Shown in pieces: positions 27,301 to 36,143 of a stretch of DNA of 64,000 nucleotides (positions within the stretch are counted from its first letter, which is position 1; each line of letters opens with the position of its first letter). Origin of the DNA: Rhyacophila brunnea (taxonomy: Eukaryota; Arthropoda; Insecta; Trichoptera; Rhyacophilidae). Both the position numbers and the translations under genes were made by a program. The notes beneath the pieces are model-generated. The model was given only the letters and a program-made list of their open reading frames with translations, ran no database searches and was not told the origin of the DNA. The stretch lies in the NCBI GenBank assembly GCA_022495005.1, contig JAGYXB010001966.1, positions 845,177 through 909,176 on the forward strand. Direction: 5' to 3'.

Positions 27301-30300
27301 TAGAAGCTATCTAAGTTTTCGAAAATAAAATTCTCCGAAGATTACTTGGACCGACTAAAGAACACCAAAGATGGCACATTTGTACAAGCGCCGAGCAATT
27401 TAAGCCTAATATAGTTCATATCTTGAGGAAGCGAAGACTTAGATGAGCCGGATGGATCTAGAGCTCTGAAAGGTTTACGAGTGATTACGGTACTTGGCCC
27501 CTGGCCATCCCCGCAAGAGATTCCTGGAGGACAGTTATGCAGTCGACCATGGACCTAAATGATTCATAGCGCCAACTTAAGTAAGTATAGATGCGGTTCT
27601 AACAAACCTCAAAAAATAAACTTTCAAGAAGCAACGGGTAGCAATCAACGATGATGATTTCATATTTACCGCAGATACAGCAGTAGACCTTCACCGATGT
27701 CAACATCCTTAGTGTCCCCAGAAGCTATGGCGGTCATCAGCATTGTGTAAAGGATTACTTGACCGCGGTGTTCTGACGATTGCGACGCTTTCCCGGTCTT
27801 CAATTCCAATGGCATCAATTTTTTTTGAAGACCTTAAACCAAAAGTAACATAGAATTTCAGTTGAGAATGCATTGACTAAGCAAGAGTTTCCCAACTGGT
27901 GTGCCACAAGCAATTGGCAAGTGTACCACAAGATATTGTTGCGTACAGTAAAACTCAAGCATCTACTCAACGTCACGTGATTCGTTGCATTATTTGTAAA
28001 TGTTTTAAACGTGACCTACTGGGTGTAACTCCACCACCAGATCCAATGTCCACAACATTTAATTAAATGCTAAAAGCGATATCTCCTTTCCAACTTCATT
28101 TTCATACACTTAAGCTCCATCATAACAGAAAAAGACGTTCTTCGATTAAAACAACATCAACTCACACCAATATATGATCTTCTGTTGATATAAACAAAAT
28201 TACCATTTTTTTGATCGTGTATTGTAACTTCTACGGTGACATCGACTTTTCCTTTCACTCCGAGCCTCGGAGACCAAATATTTTCTTCAATGTCCACAAT
28301 GCGGTTGATTGTTCCATCCCACTCGGCTGCCTCAGTCACACGTTTCTACAAAGAGAAGAAACCGGTTCGTAATGCATTGAGTGGTGTATTAATTTGGTAT
28401 TAATGGCCGAGCAAATTACGTGTTGGCTTATAATGTAGTGGGTCCCAGGTTCGAATCCTGGGTCCGGCAAATACACTAAATTGTGTTTGGAGTCAAGAGT
28501 ATTAACCTAATAGATCGAGTAAGTGGCTATTCCTATACCTATTCGGATCGGACATGGTCAAAAGAAAGAATATGTTAGCTGAGTTTCAAACCAGACATTG
28601 CCAACAGAAAAATAAAACCACCATTGGACTCCATACCATACGTACAATTCTCATTTTACAAAATATACAATTATTACGTTTTTCTGGTCTCATGCAGAAA
28701 CCTGATAACCGGCTAATAATCTACTAAACACCTAGGAAAATTTTGTTTATGACGTCAGCACAGTTACATTTTGAATGTGTCAAGCAGGTTTAAATAATCT
28801 GGAAATTTTATCGCGATTAGATAGATATAAACAATTATAACATTAAATGCTTAGACATGTATTATAATTCATGGAATACTTTTTCGTAATGTCTGACCTC
28901 ACCATCGAAAAAGTGCTAGAGCTGCTACTGTTGGATTATCACAAACCTTTTTTAAATCTCTCCTATCGAACCCGCTGAGACATTTCCCTCCGACTAGCTT
29001 CTCATCTGTCACGTACTTGCCGATGAAATGAGAAATCTGCGGCGCAAACTGCATCATCTCCTCGCTGGCCATATCCTGAGACATGTCTGCCTCGTATATC
29101 ATGTACACGCACTCCATACTGTTTAGCATGGCCCGGCACTCCGACTTGATATCTTTCACATCGAATAGGCCTTTGCTTAGGGACGTCTGAAGCAATTGGT
29201 GAACCAGGGAGCCGATCACCATCTGTATGAATATACGTTATGAAACTAGGCAATATTAATTAGGTACATTAACAAGTTCTATGCCTTCAGCGAGTTTTCT
29301 CGCTCTATGAGGCCGTGATCGACAGGCCATTTCGCGAGGTATCTTGTCGGACTTTAAACTCAAATTATTAGCCACTGTCGATTGATTTGCATAATCTAAA
29401 AAACTAAACATACAGTGACATATGTTTGAATAATTATGAAATACAAAGCCACAAATTATCGGTATTACAGCGATTTTAGTAAGAGCTTCGCTCTACATTT
29501 AACGTGTGTCATTAAAAATCTGCGGATCTCGATCAGATACTGCCATAGTAATATTGTGAGGCGTAGAAAAGGTTAAGAACATTGATTGTATAGAAATAGA
29601 AATTATGCAAGACAACACAAAAAGTATATAATTATGTATAATATTCTCTTAAAGCCGCGTTGACACAGTCCAAGTACGATCCAAGTACACTTGGATCGAG
29701 CGCCATCCAAGTGACAGCTTCATACTAATTATCCAAGCTACTTGGACCGCGTCCTACTCATCCAAGTTAGCTTGGATAAGAATAATTAGTATGACGCTGT
29801 TACTAGGATGGCACTCGATCCAAGTGTACTTGGATCGTACTTGGCCTGTGTCAACGCGGCTTAATGAAAATTTATACAAAATTATAATTATTAATAGTGC
29901 AAGTACGTCTAATTAAAATTTGAATTACTCCTGACACAATATATATTTTGAAACAACTCGTGAAAGACGTGTGTTCGAGTACTACTCATTTCAATTTGTT
30001 TTTCAAGAATTTTTCCAATGAGTATGTTTTCTGATGTTTGCGAAATTGTGTACTTATTGAAAATTAATTGACAAGGTTTTCTCACAGATTTATTGTTGCA
30101 GTCGATGCCCTTGAATCTATGCTGCAGAACTGCTTTCCGCTGGCAAAATACGGAGCTCACAATGTCCGTACCGGAGACCAAAGTGTCCGGCCACTGGACC
30201 AAGTAGCCGCTCTCATTACATATCTTGAACGCATCGACTCCACTCTGCTTCGGAGCTATAAGGGACACCGTGTCCCCAACTTTGATGTCTGCATGAAACC

Positions 30301-33300
30301 TGACAACAAAACCACAGTCAGAACACCTACAATAATCCTTTCAGCAACAATATCTTGACTAAGACGGTTTAGGACCACACAATCAAGTTAAGTGACATTA
30401 CGCATAGATAATAATTTGATGGATGATCACTCAACCAACAAGCAAATCAACAAGCTATTATTGTTTTACTTTCGTTTACTGTGGCATATTTATGCGAAGC
30501 AGGATTTTCTTATTATGCTGTAACGAAGACAAGTCCAGGAACGGAATCGACGCCACAGCAAATAATAAGAATTCAACTTTCTAATATTGTGCCTGCCATC
30601 AAGAAGCAATCAATTTGCAATTCAAGGACACAAAATCATCAAAGACATTAAGAACTTCATTCACTTTTACTATGTTTTAAAAAAAAATGCTTAATAAATA
30701 TTGTGTACCCTGATTTTTTTTAATTTATTGATCATATATTATTTAGGTACCTACCCTAGAAAACAAACAAGGTATTCCGTTAAAATATCGGATTTGCGAA
30801 ATGTTCCATCGCAGGGAAAGTTTGGAGTATAAAGAGTATTTTGCAGTGTTGCCAGTTTAAATTCGGTAAATTGAAAAAAATGCATAAAAATCAACGATTA
30901 TTCTTAATGAAAAATAAGCTGCTTAGTGGCCTTCAAAGCGTGCCATTGCTATAATATAACAATTATTTATTAGGAAAAGGGTAATATGGCATTACATTAT
31001 CAGGCATGATTGCCGCGCGGCTTAAGCGTCGGCCTATAATGTTGTGGGTCCCAGGTTCGAATCCTGGGTCTGACAAGTACACATATTGTTTTTTCAATTT
31101 GTGTATGTGTCAGAGTATGGACCAAATAGGTTGAGCAAGTGGCTGACATCTATTTCTCGTAAAAACAAAATCTGTTAATACAAACCTCCACTCTGTGGAG
31201 GCCTATATGATCCTATTAGGATCGGACATGGTCGGAAAAACAAATAAGTATGGCTGAAAAGTGTGCACTGTTTTTGCCAAATCTCCACAGCTTACTTCCA
31301 ATATTATGGTTTGGATTATGCAGGGTTTAATTGAATTTTAAAAACTAAGCAATACCATTCGCAATCCGTATTCTTAGTTCAATGAAAACAAATAAGTATG
31401 TCTGACACTGAAGTTTGTGTGCAATATTTACGTCGGACCTCCACAGTTTACCTCCTCCCTTCGCTACCGTTATATTAATTATACACATAATATTCCTCAC
31501 CATGAACCTTCCAAAGTGCACGTTCCATGTTTAGCACCATTTGATTCTTTTAATTTGACGATTTTAGTATTTCTCTCAGTCGTAAAGTTAATAATTTCAC
31601 ATCTTTGCCAGTGAGTTAAGTCCAATTCTTCGGCAGTAGCATTTTCCTAAAAATATTGATTTAAAACGTTAATTTTGTATCATAGTAATGCATGAATCGT
31701 AACCTTGAATGATTGTATTGTAGTGTAAGAACGTTAGCATGTTCTTTGGATTAGTTATTAGACCAGTGATTCTTATGATCCTTATTATTGGTGGTACCCT
31801 TGAAACATTTTTTTAAATCTCACAGAATCCCTACTATATTTCTGAATAACGAGTTATCTTAAAATATTACCTCGTTTACAAGTGGATTTACTGGTAACAG
31901 TATGTATTATCGCGGCCATAACAAAAAAAAATCATGTATAAACACGTATTATCGTGCAATACATGGGACAATTGGACTGTGCGATATTTGCGCCTGTAAA
32001 AAATATGAATACATTATCACAATTAGGAAAGAGGCTCGTAGCTTAATTGGTTAAAGCATATTGGCGCGATACCAGTGGATATACGGGTTCAAATCCTGTC
32101 GAGCATTGTATTTTTTTCAAATGTGATTTTTTCTAGAGGTTTTTTGAAGTTATGTACACCCGATCCTCTTTTTGCACGGTTTCGAAATAACACAGCTTAA
32201 AAAAGTACTGATTATTTTTTATTTACACTGATTTTTTTTGCTTAAACACAGTTTAAAAAAGAATAAAAATACATAATTATGTATGTACATATCTATCAAA
32301 AAATTGCGTTTCAATGGACCGCACGCCATTGGTGCATACATATGTTATCACCGGATGCCGCCCATGTACATACATGGCACCACTATTCGAGTCACTTCGG
32401 GTTCAATACGAGAGACGCGCCGTGCTTCGGCTTCAGCGCCACTTAATTTTTCCAGCAATAGAGTGATTTTTTGCCAGCGAAAAACAGGCACGTTTATTGT
32501 CAAGTAGCGACACTGAATGAATATATTTCTCCATGCTAAATTTAATTTGAATCGAAAACTGTGTATTTTTATGTATAAATAATAAATAAATTCGATTCAG
32601 TTTTGAGTTCAAGAATTTCGTACTTTGAGTTGATTTTAAGAAATGGAACCTATCTACCATTAATGTATGGGCACCTTCCACACGGTTTTGATTTGCACGG
32701 TAGTCTCTGGTACGTATCACCTGTGCAAAAAGAGGATCGGGTGTACGTTGAAATACTACATTGGTGAGGAAAAAACATGGTAATCTTTCTTACCTCGGAA
32801 CAATCAATATCATTCATATTCCAATCATCGTCAAATAATTCACTCAATTCCTTAACATTACAACCAGTATCTGGCGAATCTTTTAAATCGTCAGCCGAAT
32901 GATTCGATTCCGAATGAGGATTCAAGTTTTCTTTGGTAACAAATAATTCACTCAATTCCTCAACATTACAACCAGTGTCTGGCGAATCTTTTAAATCGTC
33001 AGCCGAATGATTCGATTCCGAATGAGGATTCAAGTTTTCTTTGGTAACTTCAGGATTCAGATCACTAAAATCTTCTTCAAAGACTCCCAAGTCATCTAGA
33101 TTCAAATTGACAACAATGTCTTTAGAGCAGATAATATTTGTTTTGTTAAAATTATCATTTTTTAGTGCATCGATAGCGGCAACTTTTTCAACAATATTCA
33201 AATCAACATATTCCATTTCCTTTCTTTTGTCCAATTCAATTAAAATCTTTTTATTTGGACTTTTCATTCTGGGATTTGATAATTTTATTTTTTTAGATGG

Positions 33301-34293
33301 AGAATTGTTAACAACAATGCTTGGAACGCAGTGGTCATCATTTAAATGATGTTTCCCTTTTGTTAACGAATCAATTACTGCTTTATTAATGTCACGATTG
33401 TAATGTCTAGGTTTATTTTCATTGATTTTTTTATCGGCGATATAATTATTTTTTTTATCTATTGACAGTTTGTTTATGGTCTTATCTGGTGATACAACAG
33501 ATTTGGAACATTTTTCTTCTATTGCACATTCAGTTATATTATGTTTAATATTTTTTTCAATAATTTTTGACTCATTTTCTAATGAATTTGACTGAGATGC
33601 GATAGTATCAATTTTAGGAATATCATTCTGTAAAGCGTTTTGAGGATTCTTTGTTTTTTTAAGTGTCAATTTAGAGTGTGCTGGTTTTGAAAAAAATGAC
33701 AGTATGTTGGGTTGCGATTTATCAGGTTGTTGCAGCTGGAAATATAAAAAGTTATTATGAGAAGATTCAATAGTAAATTTACAAACAGGATCGAATAATA
33801 TAGACATTCACTGGCTACAAACAAACATAAATACTTGTCTCTTCTGTCTTTTGTATTTCGCTTTTTCATTTGTTTTTCAGCAGTACTTAATAAGATATTC
33901 AATTGTTTTCAATTAAAACAAGGAATGAAATGACATACCTGCCTACAAATTGATTGTATTCATTAATATTGTGTATCAGTTTGTAATTAATATTGCTAAA
34001 CAACAAAAATTTGGTAAATAAAACAGTGCTCACGTAATATAAAAAAGCTACAATACCATAATATTATACTTACAAGAACTTGAGCAGGAGGAATATACTA
34101 AACTGTGAGAAAAAAACTAGTAAAAAATACCATGCCAAGGAAATGTAAATTGGTTTTAACGTATTGCATGACAAAAATAATAATAACTTCTTCATCCTGA
34201 GATGGATATTATAACAGTGTTAATTGATTTTCTTTCAATAATTACGGTAACATGAAATTAATTTACCTTCTTTTGTCCTGTAACTTTTTTCAT
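12361..34293 (-). CDS. DNA2: DNA replication ATP-dependent helicase/nuclease DNA2
   Basis: DNA2 cleaves 5' flaps in Okazaki fragment processing, resects double-strand breaks and acts at stalled forks. Coding exons (descending): 34293-34267, 33735-32794, 31646-31501, 30299-30086, 29222-28947, 28345-28168, 27832-27670, 27079-26786, 25681-25493, 25395-25298, 24929-24788, 23471-23337, 21210-21044, 19891-19786, 18084-17946, 17479-17390, 17122-17019, 16197-16014, 14934-14701, 13397-13107, 12597-12361. All join in phase, giving 1451 residues (human about 1060; the excess is the N-terminal tail). A PIP-like QPNILSFF lies at 17-24 and a basic NLS-like stretch at 156-172. The RecB-type nuclease has H451, D570, E604 and K606. 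Iron-sulfur cysteines are C424, C733, C736 and C742. The SF1 helicase has Walker A GMPGTGKT (986-993), DEST (1098-1101), [21 protein letters not shown] and AITRAK. The start is the only ATG giving a phase-matched first exon. Weak donors are GTTTTT (26785) and GTTTTC (16013). No key residue is missing. Confidence 0.95.
12775..12920. repeat. SINE 3' body fragment (shared family)
   Basis: It contains AATTTTAAAAACTAAGCA, then TTAGTTCAATGAAAACA and finally CAGCCTACCTCTACC. The same ordered blocks recur at about 14060-14195, 17560-17695, 31311-31470 and 55010-55105. At 31009-31470 they follow a tRNA-derived head, so this family appears to be the tail of a SINE. It lies in the last DNA2 intron. Confidence 0.6.
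13655..13669 (+). repeat. Interstitial TTAGG array, three units
   Basis: Three TTAGG units, the insect telomere motif, lie within a DNA2 intron. Similar short runs occur at 19597-19610 and, in reverse, at 62443-62457. They are too short to be functional telomere; they fit an insect other than Diptera. Confidence 0.7.
14060..14195. repeat. SINE 3' body fragment
   Basis: Same ordered blocks as at 12775-12920: a TTTTAAAAACTAA block, a TTAGTTCAATGAAAACAAAT block and a CAGCCTACTTCCACC block. It is a headless copy in a DNA2 intron. Confidence 0.6.
17560..17695. repeat. SINE 3' body fragment
   Basis: Contains TTTTAAAAACTAACCAACACC, the TTTCAATGAAAACAAATA block and CAGCCTACCTCCAGCC. It is a headless copy in the DNA2 intron between the exons at 17390-17479 and 17946-18084. 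Confidence 0.6.
19187..19600. other. GC-richer patch inside a DNA2 intron, origin unknown
   Basis: Positions about 19270-19550 are clearly more GC-rich than the surrounding intron and stay open on both strands for over 90 codons (for example 19265-19540 on the minus strand). No domain is recognisable. The tail, with GGTAAGGGGGTCTGATATAA, shares a motif with about 42355-42385, which points to transposon-derived DNA rather than a nested gene. Confidence 0.3.
21385..21480. repeat. Dispersed repeat, uninterrupted copy
   Basis: The block CACTGCTGAAC ... TTAATTACCACATTT ... TTAATTATATCTAATGGCC ... CCAAACG also occurs at about 35315-35700, where an inverted-repeat element interrupts it. This copy is effectively a paralogous empty site. 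Confidence 0.55.
21838..23128 (-). mobile_element. Mariner (Tc1/mariner superfamily) element, 1291 bp
   Basis: It has TA on both sides (21836-21837 and 23129-23130) and terminal inverted repeats of about 28 bp starting CGAGGGTGGGTCAATAA at each end, differing at one position. The length is normal for a full mariner. It lies within a DNA2 intron (between exons 21044-21210 and 23337-23471), on the gene's strand. The near-identical repeats argue for fairly recent insertion, although the transposase is broken. Confidence 0.95.
21903..22950 (-). pseudogene. Mariner transposase, disrupted by two frameshifts
   Basis: The protein starts [13 protein letters not shown] with an N-terminal helix-turn-helix DNA-binding region and a linker. 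The catalytic region has [16 protein letters not shown] and [11 protein letters not shown]; the last two aspartates are 34 residues apart, the D34D signature of mariner. Coding shifts frame near 22608, at an A-rich run after KLGMKK, and again near 22415-22440, after EQSKQW. The three frames together cover a normal-length transposase of about 345 residues. Both breaks are small indels, so the copy is inactive as read. A sequencing error cannot be excluded for the homopolymer site. Confidence 0.9.
23605..24327. mobile_element. hAT element relic, 723 bp
   Basis: The inverted ends start CATGGGTGGCCAACC on both sides and are flanked by a perfect 8-bp duplication ATTTAGAT at 23597-23604 and 24328-24335. 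The ends carry GGGCCGC-type subterminal repeats. It lies within a DNA2 intron and is internally deleted relative to a full hAT. Confidence 0.9.
23982..24188 (-). pseudogene. hAT transposase fragment (ZBED/GTF2IRD2-like)
   Basis: A minus-strand peptide of 68 codons contains [19 protein letters not shown], then a [13 protein letters not shown] segment. This matches the conserved block of hAT transposases related to ZBED and GTF2IRD2 proteins. It sits inside the 8-bp-flanked element at 23605-24327. N- and C-terminal parts are missing, so it is a remnant. Confidence 0.7.
26225..26540. repeat. Dispersed repeat, inverse copy of 39420-39705
   Basis: The blocks CTAAAAACCAAGCG, TGTAGGCATGTAGAAAATG, ACTGACAATGTTCGTTTAAA and CAGTCTGATAACATTTAAAT-like sequence occur here; they reappear in reverse complement and in mirrored order near 39420-39705. 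It lies within a DNA2 intron and no coding is apparent. Confidence 0.6.
27318..27590 (+). mobile_element. Degenerate LINE reverse transcriptase 3' fragment
   Basis: In the plus strand one reads an [19 protein letters not shown] segment, then [13 protein letters not shown] and GHPRKRF, interrupted by stops. This is the C-terminal post-RT region of insect RTE/I-like non-LTR retrotransposons (pattern LRRIFGP ... RRLRWAGH ... RPRKRW). It is antisense to DNA2 and within its intron (27079-27670). Several stops and frame changes show it is old. Confidence 0.65.
28402..28575 (+). mobile_element. tRNA-derived SINE copy
   Basis: A perfect B box GGTTCGAATCC lies at about 28449-28459 inside a T-arm-like hairpin (CCCAGGTTCGAATCCTGGG). 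An A-box-like TGGCCGAGCA precedes it. The body includes GTGTTTGGAGTC and ATCGGACATGGTC, shared with the copies at 31009, 42460, 43930 and 63310. It lies within a DNA2 intron. Confidence 0.75.
29653..29860. mobile_element. Palindromic TTAA-flanked MITE, copy 1
   Basis: The whole 208-bp element is close to one long inverted repeat. The ends are AGCCGCGTTGACACAG (left) and its inverse (right), with TTAA at 29649-29652 and 29861-29864. The arms carry many CCAAGT/ACTTGG half-sites. TTAA duplications are typical of piggyBac-like transposition, but the ends do not match the piggyBac at 58925-61830. It lies within a DNA2 intron. Confidence 0.85.
31009..31470 (+). mobile_element. tRNA-derived SINE with extended 3' body
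   Basis: The tRNA-like head (31009-31075) includes GGCTTAAGCGTCGG and the B box GGTTCGAATCC. The body contains GACCAAATAGGTTGAGCAAG, CTCTGTGGAGGCCTATATGA and GATCGGACATGGTC. It is followed by tail blocks that occur twice here (about 31240-31305 and 31311-31470) and alone elsewhere in the window. It is the longest copy and the best reference for the family. It lies within a DNA2 intron. Confidence 0.75.
31862..31965. repeat. Dispersed element family A, partial copy
   Basis: Only the left half of the family seen at 3187-3651 is present: GTGGATTTACTGGTAACAG and AACACGTATTATCGTGCAA. No right inverted end is found. It lies within a DNA2 intron. Confidence 0.5.
32034..32105 (+). tRNA. tRNA-like cloverleaf, probable pseudogene
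   Basis: A 72-base sequence folds as a tRNA. The D stem is GCTT/AAGC, the anticodon stem ATTGG/CCAGT with a 7-base loop, and the T arm ACGGG-TTCAAAT-CCTGT. The acceptor pairs GCTCG with CGAGC, but the last two acceptor pairs fail. A T7 run at about 32111 could end pol III transcription. The loop centre reads CGA, but the base before it is G instead of the universal U33, so a working tRNA is unlikely. It may be a tRNA pseudogene or the head of another SINE. Confidence 0.45.
32153..32747. mobile_element. Inverted-repeat element in DNA2 intron 2
   Basis: The left end GTACACCCGATCCTCTTTTT is followed by GCACGG; the right end is its inverse (32722-32746). The terminal repeat is about 24-26 bp and nearly perfect. 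The interior, about 595 bp in total, has no recognisable coding. The right end lies about 47 bases from the large DNA2 exon, so it sits next to the splice donor of that exon. Confidence 0.7.
32833..33048 (-). repeat. 108-bp in-frame tandem duplication in DNA2 exon 2
   Basis: Two adjacent 108-base units (32833-32940 and 32941-33048) differ at about two positions. They encode two copies of a 36-residue acidic Ser/Asn/Asp-rich segment, starting [10 protein letters not shown], at residues 239-310. One difference is silent and one changes VEEL to VKEL. The length is a multiple of three, so the frame is kept. Confidence 0.95.
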
Positions 34294-34304
34294 TGTGAAG
34301 CCTA

Positions 34305-34380
34305 TTTATAAGTGATTCACGTATGGCATTTGACATAAAAGCTTTCGAGAAGTTCTCTCAAATGCCGGATACTTATAAAA
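34305..34380. repeat. Interrupted hairpin just upstream of the DNA2 start codon
   Basis: TTTATAAGT and GGCATTTGA on the left are matched in inverse by TCAAATGCC and ACTTATAAA on the right, with unequal internal spacers. It begins 12 bases 5' of the DNA2 ATG, so it lies in the 5' UTR or core promoter. It may be a small element end pair or a structured leader. Confidence 0.45.
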
Positions 34381-35314
34381 GAACATTTATTTGACGAAAG
34401 GAGAATCATTATTTTCATTTAATTCTTTTGTTATTGACAGAAGTAAAATAATTGCCGCCAAACACGTTCGACATGACGTTTCACAGTGCTGTTAGAATAA
34501 TAAAAAACCAATAATAATTTAATATTTTTTCTGTCTATGGTCAATTATTTTTGAGCTCAATTAAAAATATTTTAAAAAAATAGCCAATAACGATAATCTC
34601 CACAACCATTGATTAATTATGTTGCAGTATATATTTTTATCTAATTGTATATGTTTTTTAAAGTATCTTGAATCCACAGCATAGAATCTATGATTATATT
34701 TTACATTTTATACCCTTTGGATGCTGGTTGACCAAATTGATATCAATGAATAATAAAATTAATTACATAATCATTGTACATATTCAATATTTTATATTAA
34801 TTTTCTGTTAAATATTTTACTTACCCATATCATAAAGGTTGTGTTCATTCTGTTAAAATGTAATGTAATCAAATTATTTTGGAATAGAAGAAGCCGATAA
34901 GATTGTGTAAGTACTTAATAAAATTGAAATAATATTATGTAGGTACCTACTTACTGATTCCACATCCTTTATAATGATCAGTCCCAGTTTCGTCCCCTTC
35001 AATAGAATATTCTCAAGTGAAAATAACAAATTATAAATATACGTAAAATAATAAAATTATTATCACATGTAGGTACTTTTGTTTTTAAACAATAAAGACA
35101 AGTACGGGAAAAATTCTATTACGAATGTTTCAAAAGTAGGTGCTAAGTATCAATTCGTACGTACCCTCGGAATTTCGGTATAAATCAATGTCAAATTCTT
35201 ATTGAATGTAATTGGAATATTACTGTCTGCAAAATCGCGCCGCATCTAAATGGTTTTGTAACATCATTATGTACAACTTATTAATTCACGGTGAAATGTT
35301 CCACAAATAATGCA

Positions 35315-35700
35315 TCACTGCTGACCTGTTAATTGTGTCACTGAGATTCAAAACCCGCTATAACACTTTTTTGAAATAATTAAGATATATTATATATCGT
35401 TGGATTCGTTATTAAAATCTCTACATGAAAATTTTATCGCCTCTTTCAAAATCCGCCACGATTAACTGTCATTTATGAAACAAAATGAATGTGTCTATCA
35501 AATCCCGCTATAACACTACTGAAACAGTCAAAAACCTTTTTAGTTCAAAAAGTTTTTGTTGATTTTCTCAACATAATGAAAAAGTGTTATAGCGGGTTTT
35601 GAAACTCAGCGACACAATTGGTAATATTTAATTACCACATTTTAATATCATGTTAATTATATCTAATGGCCTGGTAATCCAAACGCGCCAGTCACGTTGT
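35315..35700. repeat. Dispersed repeat, interrupted copy
   Basis: The flanks on both sides of 35331-35619 match the continuous sequence at 21385-21480 (CACTGCTGA ... then TTAATTACCACATTTTAATA ... TAATTATATCTAATGGCC). The interrupting DNA is the inverted-repeat element listed separately. Confidence 0.55.
35331..35619. mobile_element. MITE with about 40-bp inverted repeats
   Basis: The left end AATTGTGTCACTGAGATTCA continues with AAACCCGCTATAACAC; the right end is its inverse with a few mismatches. A third degenerate copy of CCCGCTATAACAC sits at about 35503. It is 289 bp with no ORF. It is inserted in a repeat whose uninterrupted copy is at 21385-21480. Confidence 0.8.
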
Positions 35701-36143
35701 TACCACTAAATGAGTTAAATGCTATACAGCTATCTGTTTCTGGTACAATAGCTCACGATGAACTGTGCTACGACCAATGCCATACATACAAATTTCTGGA
35801 CATGAGGAATAATTATTGTAAAAAATGTGTCAAGAGCAGTTTTTACATCACTCACGATATACCTATTTACGAATGAAACACGATTATAACAGCCATGTAA
35901 CTTCTTTTAGTCCGGTGATATTAATCAGAAAGTTACTTCCTGATTTTCAGTTTGGGCATATATTTTATGATGCTGAATACTCATTAGAAGTTCAACTTCA
36001 AATTTTGCGATTGGGAGCCCATAAAATACCAAGATGGTGACCTAGGAATTTTGGGGCTCCTGGGTAAATTTTGAACAGGTTCAATATCATGAAAATGACT
36101 TACAGAATATTATGTTACTTTAGCTATGCTACTGTACTATATG

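Noticed and set aside
28449..28470. Functional tRNA gene
   Set aside because: A B box is present, but the full cloverleaf is not, and body sequences match a dispersed SINE family.
31760..31860. hAT end near CAGTGATTCTTA, and a similar one near 27880
   Set aside because: Only one end was seen in each case; no inverse partner with an 8-bp duplication was found.
33666..33902. DNA2 starting at an ATG within 33736-33807
   Set aside because: The frame is open upstream of exon 2, but a strong acceptor at 33736-33738 and the phase-matched 27-base first exon at 34267-34293 explain it better.
34350..34365. Heat-shock element in the DNA2 promoter
   Set aside because: GAAGTTC has one base between GAA and TTC instead of two, and no third unit follows.
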